In this document: positions 13,217 to 24,782 of the stretch, piece after piece
Position numbering within the stretch: the first letter of the stretch is position 1
Layout of the letters: each line of letters starts with the position of its first letter
Assembly (NCBI GenBank): GCA_033807695.1
Contig: CM066304.1
Coordinates: 1-64,000 of the forward strand
DNA: 64,000 nucleotides
Reading direction: 5' to 3'
Origin: Daedaleopsis sinensis
Taxonomy: Eukaryota; Basidiomycota; Agaricomycetes; Polyporales; Polyporaceae
Program-made: the position numbers and the translations under genes
The notes under the pieces: generated by a model
Seen by the model: the letters and a program-made list of their open reading frames with translations, nothing else
The model's database searches: none
Told to the model about the DNA's origin: nothing

Positions 13217-13219
13217 TGC

Positions 13220-13270
<51 letters not shown>
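13217..13270. repeat. CGG trinucleotide microsatellite
   Basis: A run of about 17-18 GGC/CGG triplets interrupted twice by CAG sits between two dyads of the array. Such tracts form hairpins and G-quadruplexes and are prone to length change. It is unlikely to be coding here. Confidence 0.9.
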
Positions 13271-14558
13271 CGTCACCAGCGGAGCGTAGTGCGAGGCTGC
13301 CAAGGGCGGCATCGGACGTCCAAGATGTCGACCGGGCCTTGTGCCAGATCCGTGTCTGCGGGGAGAAATGACACCACGAGTGGCGCTGCCAGCGGCTTTG
13401 GGCTGTGTCGATCGTCAACAGAGCACCGACGTACGAGGCTGCGGATCGCGGACGCGGACGTCTGAGACGTCGTAGGGTGTGGTCCGGAGTGAGTGGGTCG
13501 CTGCGGGAGGAAACAAGAGCGCGTGGGCATCAGTACTCACCTCGGCGGCGTGCGTAGTCAACAGCGCCGGACAGACGAGGTCGGGTCATCGTATCGTCGT
13601 ACGAGACCGTGAACGGCGCACATAGACATCCTAGACATGGGCGGGGCTTGTGCGAGGAACGTGCCCGCGCGGAGAGACGAGAGCGTCAGAGGCGCTGCGG
13701 GCAGTGCACAATAGGACCGACGGCGGCGGCGGTCAACAGCGGACCGCCGTGCGAGGCTGCGAATGGTGGACGCGGACTTCTGAGACGTCGGAGGTGGTCC
13801 GAAGTGAGTCGGTTTCTGTGGGAAGACAAACAAGTGCGGGGTGAGATTGGCATTCGCGGCCGAGCCCGCAATTACTCACCTCGCCGACAAGTGTGGTCAA
13901 CAGCGGCTGGACGCACGAGGGCTGTGTCATCATACCAAGCTACGACACCTCGAACCGCGGACGGAGACGTCGCAAACGTCTACGGCCCGTGCCCGTGATG
14001 CGTGGCTGCGCAGGGAGACGGGAGCGCGAGAGGTGCTGCGGTCCTGGCGCAATGGTACTGAATAGGGCGCACGCGGACGTCTGAGACACGCCGACTGGGC
14101 TTGTGCGGAATGGGTGCCTGCGCGGAGAAACAACAGTGCGACGGGGGCTGGGGGAAGGGGGGGCACAGGACCCTCAGCCGCCGCGTCCGTCGTCAACATC
14201 GGTGCATGAGGCTTTGAACCGCGGGGGCGGACATCCCAGGCGTCGAAGACCTTTCAAGGCCCAAAGGTGGGGTGCTCGAAGGTCAGTGGAGGCAGAACAC
14301 AGAATCACCGTCACGAGCACGGAACACAGCACAAGAGACAACCGAGAGGAGCGGCCGCGCCGGGCATGTCTCGGGTGTTAGGTGTGTGTACAGCCTCTCA
14401 GCCACGCCAGGAGAGGTTCAAGTCTCCATCCAGACGGCAGGAAGGCAAGTGCGCCTCGCGAGAAGACAGGGCGACCGGCCAGGGATCAGCAAGAAAGACG
14501 AAAGGCAGGAGGGGCGAACGCGCGTAGCGCAGGACCGGCAGAACATCAGAGCACTCAC

Positions 14559-15215
14559 TTGGGCGTATTCCAAGGCTTTCCCCCCTCGACGATGCACTGG
14601 TGCCCGCTTGATTTGCAGCGCTTGAAGGTGTCGTTGTCGGGCGGGAACTCGCACCTCATCTGTCGCCGTCGTCAGGCCTCCGAACGCCCGAGGACGGGTC
14701 GCGGCCGCGCACGCGCACGCTGCCGCTGCGGTGGGGAACCCCGAGACGTCGAACCTTGCGCATTCGGATTGAGGGCGAGCTGAGATTGAGACGGCCGGGG
14801 ATAAGTACGCGGCTGGCCGTCGTCCGTGCCACCCACCTCGGATGGGGTCGAGACAAAGGAGGGCAGTTCACCAGGTCGGAGCTCGGCGTGTAGTTGGGCG
14901 AGGACGAGTCGTACTGGTCCGTCTGGTAGGTGACGAAGTTGTACGACGAGGGCGGCGGCGGCGGTTCTTGCGGTTGTCGCTGTTGCGGCTGCTGCTGTTG
15001 CGGCTGGTCGTAGAAGTAGGATTGCTGCTGGGGCGGAGGCGACTGCTGGGATGCCTGAAACGCAGCTGAGCTCGGCGCACGGGGGAGACGGATTTGGGGG
15101 GCAGAGGGGTAGTTGACGCGGCCCGATGGCGCCTGGGGGACGAGGCGGGAGGGGGAAGGCGGCGCTGTGGGCGATCGGCGGCTGGAGGAAGGTGGTTGTC
15201 CAGAAGCGGAGGTCC
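14559..15215 (-). pseudogene. Zn(II)2Cys6-like transcription factor remnant
   Basis: Two protein-like minus-strand exons lie inside the dyad array. The upstream one (about 15190-14835) encodes a Pro/Gln/Ser/Tyr-rich segment and ends at a GTGGGTGG donor. The downstream one (14659-14559) reads RCEFPPDNDTFKRC, then C-x6-C spacing and GGKPWNTPK, followed by a GTGAGT donor. This matches the second half of a fungal binuclear zinc cluster as seen in basidiomycete regulators. The first cysteine half (C-x2-C) and the usual downstream helix were not found. The gene is either broken, as seems likely given the surrounding satellite, or has further small exons. The link between the two exons is not proven. 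Confidence 0.4.
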
Positions 15216-16960
15216 AAGACGTCGACTGGGGGTTGAGTGAGATGCAGGCCAGGCCGGAGAAACGACCGCGCGAGTCGCGCTAGTAGCTAGAGCATGAGTA
15301 CTGACCTCGGCGAGAAGAGAGTCAACAGCTGCCGGACGGGGCTTGTGCAAGGAACGTGCCCGCGCGGAGAGACGAGAGCGGCGTGAGAGGCGCTGCGGGC
15401 CGTCGGCAAAAGCACCGACTGCGGCCGTCGCGGCCGTCGACAGCGGACAGCTGTACGAGGCTGCGAAGTGCGGAAGCGGACGTCTCAGACGTCGACACGG
15501 CCTTGTGCTAGCTCCGTTCCTGCGCGGAGAAACAACGGCGCGAGTTGCGCTGGCCGCGTCAGTCTTCAACAGCGGACCGCAGTACAATCCTGCGGACGGT
15601 GGAGTCGGACGTCCCGGACGTCGACGGGCTTCGTCGACGTGAGTGCCTGCGGGGAGAAACAAGAGCGCGGGTCATAATCGCAGTACATGATCACTCACCG
15701 CGGCGGCGTGGGTATTCAACAGCGGCCGGACGGACAGGGCTCGGTGATCGTCCGTCTGACGACACTGCGCATGGCGGGCGCGGACCTCTCAGACGTCGGC
15801 GGGGCTTGTGCGAGGAACGCGCCCACGCGGAGAGACGAGAGCGACGCAAGAGGCGCTGCGGGCCGTCTGCAACAGCACCGACGGCGGCCGTGGCGGCCGT
15901 CCTCAGCGGACAGCCGTACGAGGCTGCGAAGTGCGGAAGCGGACGTCTCAGACGTCGACGGGGCCTTGTGCTAGCTCCGTTGCTCCGCGGAGAAACGACA
16001 GTGCGAGTCGCGCTGGGGGCCGGGCCCTTGTGGCCGCGTCGGTCTTCAACAGCGGACCGCGGTACAATCCTGCGGACGGCGGAGTCGGACGTCCCAGACG
16101 TCGCAGGGGGTGGTCCGGAGGGAGTGAATGGCTGCGGGGAGCAACAAGAGCGCCGGTCAGAGTGGCACTCGCGGCCGTGGGCATGAGTGCTCACTGCTCG
16201 GCGGCATGTGGTCACCTGGGCCATTGTCCCGCTGCACGAGACGGCCAACGGCGGACGCGGACGTCCCAGACGCTGGAGGGGATTGTTCGAGATCCGTGCC
16301 TGCGTGGAGACGCGAGCTTGAGAGGCGCACCGGGTCGTGCGCAATGGGACGGACGGCGGCCGCGGGGGCTGTCACCAGCGGACCGCCGGACGAGGCTGCG
16401 AATGGCGGAGCCAGACGTCTCAGACGTCCCAGTCGGTGGTCCAGAGTGAGTGAATGCCTGCGGGATAAACAAGAGCGCGGGTCAGAGTCGCACTGGCGGC
16501 CGTGGGCATGAGTACAGTACTCACTGCTCGGCGGCGTGTGTAGTAGGGTGTCCCGCCCCACGAGACGGCGCACTACGAACAACGATGTCCCGGACGTCGC
16601 CGGGTTTCTCGTGTGGGCAGCAACCAGAGCGGGAGTTGTGCTGAGACCGTTGTGGCCGTGTCGGTCTTCAAGTGCGGAGCACCGCCGCACGAGGCCTTTT
16701 GGTGCCGCGGGGCCAGGCGTCTCAGGGTTCGAAGATCTTTCAAGGCGCCAAGGCGGATGGACGTCCACACGTGCCTGCGAGTTAGCAACGTCTCTGCGAG
16801 TTAGCAACGTCTTCGCGAGCTTAGATATGGATAGAAGACGAATTCACCGGGCTTGGTACAGCAGCCACAGACGTCCTAGACGTCGAGGGGGCTGCTGCGG
16901 GGCTCAGTGTCCTCTACGCCCCGCACTGCGTCTCGCGTTTGAACTACCGTACATGTGAGT

Positions 16961-17565
16961 CAGCACTCCGCCGGCGTATCAAGTCAATCAGTGCCCACGA
17001 AAGATGTGTCTGCCGGGCATGACGTACCTGACGTGAACTATCCGGAGGCCATCCTGCCGGGTTGCTGAGCTGTTGACAGCGGAGTGCAGCCTGAGAGTGC
17101 CAGTGTGTTGTTCCAGCAAGGAGTCAATGCCGTCCAGGACGTCCGTAACCCCTGGGCAGATGCTACTTGCAGTCTTGGTCTAGGAACGACGGATCCTGCC
17201 GCTATTTGAGCCTTGTCGCCGCAGACGATGGATGCGAAAGCTGAAGAATAACAGTGTCGCCGCAGAAGCCGTCCAGTACGCCGCCGTCCACGACGTTGGT
17301 ATGTAGGCTAGTTACAAACATGACGCAACGGCATATGGATGGACGTCCCAATCGGGCCTGGCAGTGCTCGTGAGAAAACTCGGGCATCTCCGAGTCGGAC
17401 CTGTCGCCCAGTAGCCTCCCCGCAATAGCTTCAAGTTTTGCATACTCGACCAGCAACTCTTACAACCAAAGCATTTGATACAATGATACTATTCGGATAC
17501 GATATACATGGAGCGTTGTTCGTACTGATACAGTCCACAGAATAGATCACACTAATGGACGAAAC
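16961..17565. other. Spacer between dyad array and gene B
   Basis: Dyads fade out after about 16890; scattered GACGTC-like words remain (for example near 17136 and 17343). No gene is recognised. The 84-codon minus-strand frame at 17202-17456 has no recognisable features. Confidence 0.5.
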
Positions 17566-20500
17566 TTAGCGGCGGACTTTCGACTTGCCGGGCTTTCCGC
17601 CCGTCACCATGCGAGAGGGAGGCAAACCCGCACTCCCGGTCGTGCGTTGAACCATTAGTCCAGCTCCGGATGCCTGGTCTTGCACGCGACGATGTGTACC
17701 GGTCGTTCCCTTCGACTTCCCTTTCCCTTTCGAAGCCCCAGCCTCAGGTGCACTCTCGATGGGAGGCTCCTCCTGGTCCTCGGACGTCTTAGCCTTCTTC
17801 TTCGGAGGTTTGGGCGCATCGTCCTCGGACCCGGACTCGGACCCGGACTCGGACGGCGGGGGAGACAAAATAGTCATCTCCGTGGCCTTTTTGCGGGCAG
17901 ACGTTGCAGTTGCAGCTCTTGTCGTCGAACGAGTCGCTCGCTCATACTTGCGAGGGTTCTGCGAAGGCGTGTTGGCTTCCGGCGCAATACTCTCCCACCC
18001 GTCAAGCATGTTTGTAAAAGAGGTCTCGGTCAGTTCGCTCAGTGCCGGTGAGGGCACCCGCTCGAACGGTTCCATGGGGTGATCTTCTCCATCGAGAGGG
18101 ACGTGGACCCCCTTCCCGCCTGTCTGCGTCAAATCCGAGCCATTCACCGCGCCGAGTGTATTCCCGGATAGCGTGTCCGCGGAGGTCTTGTGGGCGGACC
18201 GCTTGGAAGCCGCCTGCGCCGGAGCCGCGTGCAGAGCCGCTGCGTCTGTGTTCACGTGCGGCGTGTGTGCGTCCGCGAGAGCACCGTGCTTGGATGCGGG
18301 CTCTGTCTCCGCCTTCCCGGACGGCGGGTCCTCCTGTGTGGGCTCCTTGGCCGCGCCTGGTACATCCTTCTCGTTCGCGCCCGACGATTCCTTCGGGTTC
18401 GCGTCAGCATTCTCGGACCGCGGCACGGCGAGGCTGTCCTGTTGAGGGGGCTGTTTGGCCGCCGACGGGTCGTCCGCCGAGTTCGCGCCTGCCGACAGCG
18501 ACGCCGCCGCGTTGCAGTTCCCAGACGGCGGGTCCGCCAAGTTCGTGCCCGCCGTCTGCTTGGCTGGACTCGGAGTGTTCGCGTTCCCGGACGGCGGGTC
18601 TGCGAGTTTCTCCTGCTGTCCGGGAGATTGGGTCGACGACTGCGGATCCGCGGGGTTCGAGTTCCCCGACGGCGGGGGCAATGAGTTCGCGCCTGCCGAC
18701 TGCGACGCGGCCGTGTTCGGGTTCCCGGACGGCGGGTCCACCAAGTTCGTGCCCGCCGTCTGCTTGGCAGGAGTGTTCGCCTTCCCGGACGGCGGGTCTG
18801 CGAGTTTCTCCTGCTGTCCGGGAGCTTGGGCCGCCGACTGCGTGTCTGCCGAGTTCGGGTTCCCGGACGGCGGATCAGCGAGTTTCTCCTGCTGTCCGGG
18901 AGATTGGGCCGACGACGGCGGGTCCGCGGGGTTCGAGTTCCCCGACGGCGGGGGCAATGAGTTCGCGCCTGCCGACTGCGACGCGGCCGTGTTCGGGTTC
19001 CCGGACGGCGGGTCCACCAAGTTCGTCCCCGCCGTCTGCTTGGCAGGAGTGTTCGCCTTCCCGGACGGCGGGTCTGCGAGGTTCTCCTGCTCTCCGGGAG
19101 CTTTGGCCGCCGACTGCGTGTCTGCCGAGTTCGCGTTCCCGGACGGCTGGTTCGTGCCCGCCGACTGCGGGTCCGCCGAGTTCGTGTTCCCTGACGGCGG
19201 ATCAGTGAGTTTCTCCTGCTGTCCGGGAGCTTTCGCCGCCGTCGGCGGGTCCGCCGAGTTCGAGTTCCCGGACGGCGGGTCTGCGAGTTTCTCCTGCTGT
19301 CCGGGAGATTGGGCCGACGACGGCGGGTCCGCGGGGTTCGAGTTCCCCGACGGCGGGGGCAATGAGTTCGCGCCTGCCGACTGCGACGCGGCCGTGTTCG
19401 GGTTCCCGGACGGCGGGTCCAACAAGTTCGTCCCCGCCGTCGGCTTGGCAAGAGTGTTCGCCTTCCCGGACGGCGGGTCTGCGAGGTTCTCCTGCTCGCC
19501 GGGAGCTTTGGCCGCCGACTGCGTGTCCGCCGAGTTCGAGTTCCCGGACGGCGGGTTCTCCGAGTTCGCGCCTGCCGACTGCGAGGCCGTCGCGTTCGAG
19601 TTCCCAGACTTGTCCTGCGCCGCGTTATGAGTTGACGGCTTTGGGTCTAATGTGCCCACACTCACCGCCTTGGCCGCCTTCGCCTTCTCCCGAGCCGCCT
19701 TCCGCTTCGCAGCTATTTCTTTTTTCTTCGCATCCACTTGCTCAGGTGTCAGCGGGACTTTCTCCGCCTTCCTCGACGATTTGGCGACAGGCTTGGGAAC
19801 GGAGGGGAGAGGAGCCGCAGGGTGACCGGCAGGGGCGACTTGGGACGCTGGAGATCTCTTCGAAGCTTTCGCCAGAGCCTTCCCCTTGCCTTCCTCGATG
19901 TCCGCATCGGGATCGGAATCGTCCGAGTCCACAACGCTAGCGGATTTGACACCCTTGCCCCGTTTGCGAGGGGGAGCATCGTCGGGAGTGTCCTCTACCG
20001 TGGCAGCCGGCGCGGCTTTGCGCTTGGTAGATGTCCGGGACGGACCAGCTTTGGATGAGGACCCAGCGGCAGGATCCACATCTTGTGCGCTCTGCTTGCC
20101 ACGTCGGCGGCGGGGCTTGCGTTCATTCGACTTTTCGGTTTTCGGTTGGTCAACAGCCGCCGGTTCTGGATAGCTCATGTCTTCATCGGGGACGTCGAAC
20201 GCGCGTTCTGGGGCTGTGTGAGCGGTAGTAGAGTTGGACAGAAAATGAGGACTCACGGAGTTTGAGCGAAGAGTCGATGAAAGCGGCATGCATAAAAGCC
20301 TTGTCAAACGAGATATTGTTGAGGAAAACATCGGACGAGCGGCGGCCGATCAGGCGATACACTTGTACCACCTTAGCTTGAGGCTGCCGCCATACTCGTC
20401 CAATCAGTTGTGAGTCTTCTTGTGCAGACCAAAGTGTATCCTGCGGAGAACGTTAATTCGCAAGATTGTCCAACAGACTGATGGTGCACACGTACAGCAA

Positions 20501-23500
20501 TGATCAAGATATTGGCGAATGGGATGTTAAGTCCAACCATGCCGACACCGGAAAGTAGCAAGACTCGGCAGGTGGGGTCCGAGCTGAAGCGTGCGAGCAT
20601 TTGCGCGCGGAATTGCGTAGATTTCTTGCCATGAATCTCAACGTGAGCTATACCTTCTTCAGTGAGGGCCTATGATATATGATATGTGTCAGCAGGATCG
20701 TGTGTAGACCGTATATGAAAAACAACGAACCTTTTTGACCAGCCAATTGTTCTTGGGGAACGCGAGATACACGACGATGCGGTCGGGTCCTAAACTTAGG
20801 TCTTGAATGATTTTCTTCAACGGCGGGGAGCCGTCCTCTCGGGGAAGATAGTCGGGATGTGGGCCCAGAGTGTTAGTGTTCGAGTCCACTACAGCAAGGG
20901 GAGGCAGCCCAGGGGCTTGAAGATGGTGCCTGACGAGCGCGATAAGAGCATCGACTTTTGTCGAGGGAAAGTTGATGTAGGGTCCGAGTCCAACTGGCCA
21001 ATCTGCCTCACTCAGGGTGTTGGGGAGGATAGGGTGGAGGAGAGCTTGACGGATACCAAGGTAGAAGGACTAAATGAGTAATTAGTAAAGTGGACATCAT
21101 TTTCGGCTGGGGCAATTGAGTGGCAATTGAAAAGGCAGACGTCTCGGACGTCGCGCGGCGTAGTGAGGGTATCGTACATACGCGCGCCACGAGCCACGGA
21201 GTAAACGGGACACGTTCCTCATGACAGACAAGATCGCGACGTCCGAGACGTCCGCCACACGATGTAGCCTTGTCGTGGGGTAGCGAAGGGCGACGATTAC
21301 GCCTGACGATCGCACTGCCACCCATGCGAGACCTCGAAAACCCGCTGTGGGATGCACGATGCGACGGAAAGCCATGCCTATGGGGCATATCACGGCGGCC
21401 CATGCGTCCCAGACGCTGTGAGACTCTCTCGGCGCGGTGGACAACCCCACAGAGGCTATCGAGCGTATCGCGGCGTCCGAGACGTCCAGCAGCCCGCAGT
21501 GTGTTCTCTCGGCGCAGTAAAGGACAATGACGCGCAGTGGACGACACCATGGAGCAGGGAAGCACACCCCGACGTCCGAGACGTCCGGGACGCCGCGATG
21601 TGCTTTGTCGGCGCGGTATGGAATGAGGACGCACCGTCGACGACACCGCAGAGCCTTGCGAGCGTGTCGCGGCGTCCGAGACGTCCGAGACCCTGCGGCG
21701 CGCTCTCTCGGCGCAGTATGAGCTGAGAACACGCGGTGGACGACCCCACGGAGGCCATCGAGTACATCCCCACGTCCAAGACATCCCGGACGCCGCGATG
21801 TGCTCTGTCGGTGCGGTATGTGACGAGGACGCACCGTCGACGACACCGCAGAGCCTTGCGAGCGTGTCGCGGCGTCCGAGACGTCCGGGAGACTGCGGTG
21901 CGCTCTCTCGGCGCAGTATGAGCCGAAAACGCGCGGTGAACGACGTCTGCGCGCGTGGAAGACGTCCGGGACGTCGTGATGCAGTCTGTCTAAGACGGTA
22001 ACGAGATGCGTCGCGGTATCCGTGTCGTATTGAACCCGCACCACGCGCCGGAGTCCAAGACGTCCCGAGCGTGCCCTCCGGCCCTTTAAGGAACGTACCC
22101 AGGGCCGCGTGCACGCCACGGCACGTCCTAGACGTCCTAGAAAAGACAATAATAGTATACGAAATACTCACCTGGAGGTCTTTGTTCCTGCCCCGGGCTA
22201 AACCATCCTTCACGATCTGCTCCGCGAGTGTGTCCTGTACCTGATGTTCACGCGCACTTAGCTCGAGTAGCAACGGCCACTCCTGGTAGGGCTGCAGGCC
22301 TGAAATCGGCTTCTTCTCCCAGTCGAGGGAGTTGATGGTGCGACGGACGAGAGCATCATCTTGAGCGTAGGCCGTGCGCATGTCGGTCATCCACACGGTC
22401 ATCGCGGTCATGGTGTCCTCGCGCTCGCCTTCGCCCGTCGTCTGGCCCTTGGCCGCAGATCGAGCGAGCATTATTTCGCCCTTACCTTGCTTGCGACTCG
22501 TCCGCTCGGCCGACATCGCGCGCGCTAGAGCCTTGCGGTGCTCCTCCATCGTGTCAGCCATCTCCTTGAATGCGGAGAGCCCGAGGAAGCGGCCGATGTT
22601 TACAAGATCCTATGTCGGAGCGTAAGCAAGTGACTCCTGATTGATGACGGATTATAGTCGACATACCTGGGGCGACGTCATCACGGGCGTGGCCGTCATT
22701 GCGATGGTGGTCGCTGACCGGCGGCGCAGCTCAGTAGCGGCGATATTCACGCTGTTCCCCGTCCGGATGGAGTGCGCCTCGTCGAAGAGGAAGACACCGT
22801 ACTCGCGGCCTTTCGCAAACAGAGTGAGCTTGTCGAGGGAGCTCTCTTCGTCGTGACGAGGCTGCGGCCGTTCCGACTTTGAGCCCTTCAACAGCGGGGT
22901 GAAGTAGACTTCGGCGTCGTCTCGGAGAGCCTAGAAGTGCGTGAGTACGGTTGTGAGCTAGATGACAGCATGTACTCACGGATACGCTGACGAGAATGAC
23001 CCTGCGGTGGAGAGCGTGGTCGAGTTTGTCCCATTCTAACCAAAACGGCACCCGGAAGTCGGCCGTGCACGATCCGGAGTACGGCACGAAGTTCCAGGAG
23101 TTGTGGTTGGCGAACCTCTTGAACTCGACCGTCCACTGTTCAACGAGACCGACGGGGACGACGATCACATGTGGGCGCTGTGGAAGGTTTCCATCGGGGC
23201 CGCCAGGAAACTTCGCTTCACCTACAGAATTGTAAGTCTCGTCTGCGAACGCGCATGAGATGCGGGACTGACCGAACATTCCCGGAAAACACATATGGTT
23301 CTCGTACCATTCGAAGTACACGGCGTACATCGCAATGAGCGCAATGCCCTGCGCGGTCTTGCCCACGCCGACTTCGTCCATAAGGAGCATCGGCAGCCCC
23401 TTGAGGAGGTTTTGGACCATCCGGAGGAGACCGATCTTCTGGTGCCACTTGAGAATGAGCGCGATGGCGGCTTTGCTCAGGAGCACCTTCTTGCCCTCCA

Positions 23501-24782
23501 GGGACCACGGGTCGCTCTCTCCGGTGGGGTCCGTCGTGGTGTTGAACCCGGGGATAAGACCGTCCTCCCCAAGGCCGATGATTTTGTTAAGCGTGCTGGG
23601 GTCAGTACTCGCAAACTGCTCCGTGCCCTCGCTCCAGGGCTGGTCAGGCAGCCGTTCGCCGGGAACGTAGTTCCCCATCTCCTCTTCGCTGATGGCCTGG
23701 AGCGAGTCGTGTATGTGGTAGAGTACAGACTCAACATCCTCGACAGACGGCAACTGCGCGAGCGCGCGGCGCAGGGGCACAGGCAGCTCTAACGGTCCGA
23801 CGAGACATGAAGTAAGCGCTATTTCAATTATGAAAGCGAACCGGACGTACTGGGGTTAGTGATGGCCTCGCTACGCTTGAGGATGGTCGCCTGCATCTCC
23901 TCGAGCTGGGCGGTGTACTCGTTCAGCAGCGCCATGCGTTCTGGGTCCTTGAACATGGCAAGCTTCATGAGTAGTTCCGGCATCAAGCGGAGGTACGCGC
24001 GGATCTTGATGGGCGACAGGTCACCCTCCAACAGCGCTGTGGCAGCGTTACGACACGGACACAATGTACAAATAAAAGGCTTACCGGCAAACGCCTTGTC
24101 GATTTTGTCTTGCATCCTCTCGATAGCTGCGACACGAGCGTCGAAGACCTTTCGATACCGGTTGAAGCACAGGGCAACGATCGCGCTTAACCATCGCGTG
24201 TACTCGAACCTTGGCATGCTGGTCGAGAGCATGGCTTGCTCTCCAAAGATCTCCATGGCCATCGAGGGAAACGCCATCGGAATTAACGCTTGCTCCATGG
24301 TCATCACCTACGACGAAGACGTGAGCAGCGTGTCGCGCATGACAGCGACGGAAGATATGACGCACTTTATCGCCCTCCGGGGTGAGGAGATTGACGATGC
24401 CGCGGTCCATGGCCTCCAGGCACTCGTCGATGATCCTGTTGAGGCCCCAGATCTCCCACTGCTCCTTAAACCACTCGCGGAGGGTGACTTGGCCGACCTC
24501 GTCGTACGCTGAGCGACCGTGACCTTTGAGGGTCGACGTGAACTTGCTGCGCTTCTTGTCGTCGGTGAGAGCGAAGAATTTGCGCGCGTACGCTTGTACA
24601 GCCTCGAGCTTCTCGCCCGTGAGGCCGGTTGACTCCTCGGTGGCTTTGGGGGACCAGGGAGCGTGGTCGCGCTGTGAGATGGCCTGAAAAGTAGGTAAAT
24701 TGAACGGCGCCGGGTCTTTCATCGGGTCGGGGCTGGTGGAGGCCAAGTCGAGGAACACCGCGTGAATGGGCGGGGAGGGCAT
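17566..24782 (-). CDS. Gene B: SNF2-type helicase-like ATPase (about 1,893 aa)
   Basis: Ten exons join in frame: 24782-24366, 24307-24085, 24036-23851, 23788-22980, 22930-22667, 22609-22172, 21069-20731, 20669-20496, 20440-20257 and 20213-17566. An extra 51-nt intron at 23272-23222 is possible. SNF2-family ATPase motifs appear in order: motif I DEVGVGKT (about residue 416), motif II FDEAH (about 595), motif III TATP (about 622), a motif V-like segment GVGMVGLNIP (about 930) and motif VI QLIGRVWRQ (about 961). The set looks catalytically intact. Proteins of this type translocate on duplex DNA and remodel nucleoprotein; the target here is unknown. The last exon adds about 880 residues of disordered tail with Lys/Arg-rich stretches, about 20 PPSGN-type repeats and a basic C-terminus. 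Intron 6, between exons 22172 and 21069, is about 1.1 kb, far longer than the others. The start codon is the first ATG that keeps exon 1 in phase. Confidence 0.85.
18480..19620 (-). repeat. Coding PPSGN repeat region in gene B
   Basis: The tail of gene B contains about 20 copies of a PPSGN/PPSGK word with Asn/Ala/Ser/Gln-rich spacers such as SAGANSLPPPSGNSNP. Longer blocks are duplicated: a shared stretch begins near 18668, 18945 and 19350. The frame stays open across all repeats, so length changes have been kept in multiples of three. The region is predicted to be disordered. Confidence 0.9.
21130..22140. repeat. Intronic dyad cluster in gene B
   Basis: Eleven GACGTC-N3-GACGTC dyads or close variants sit inside the long intron of gene B, at about 21138, 21238, 21405, 21474, 21571, 21673, 21771, 21872, 21958, 22052 and 22125. 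The usual gap is near 100 bp. Between them are repeated words such as TCTCTCGGCGCAGTATGAG and GACACCGCAGAGCCTTGCG. The intron keeps a good donor (GTGAGTATTT) and acceptor (CATTTAG). Confidence 0.9.

Larger units (their letters stand above)
9757..16960. repeat. Dyad satellite array: GACGTC-N3-GACGTC
   Basis: About 7 kb of GC-rich DNA built around some 35 copies of a 15-bp dyad, GACGTC-YNR-GACGTC, often extended to CGG...CCG. Copies lie for example at 9857, 9997, 10151, 10294, 12499, 12639, 12794, 12939, 15942, 16088, 16260, 16414, 16584 and 16870. Most gaps are 129-175 bp. Diverged modules of about 0.3-0.6 kb contain a recurring AGTACTCACC word (about 10386, 11003, 13035, 13530, 15688), which reads GGTGAGTACT on the minus strand. 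The GACGTC cores are far better conserved than the DNA between them. Long open frames on both strands arise from high GC and repeat structure and are not annotated. The stretch 11160-11440 is less repetitive but also lacks a recognisable gene. Confidence 0.85.

Noticed and set aside
9808..16958. Dozens of overlapping 60-260-codon frames in the dyad array, rich in Arg, Ser, Thr and DVSDV/SETS words
   Set aside because: They are translations of the GACGTC repeat in all frames of GC-rich DNA, with no exon logic; only the 14559-15215 segment looks like real protein.
18252..19630. Long frames on both strands opposite the PPSGN repeats
   Set aside because: They are shadows of the repetitive tail of gene B, which continues a well-supported exon chain with helicase motifs.
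17566..24782. RecQ-type telomere-linked helicase
   Set aside because: The motifs are SNF2-type (DEVGVGKT, FDEAH, QLIGRVWRQ) and no RecQ-Ct or HRDC features are seen.
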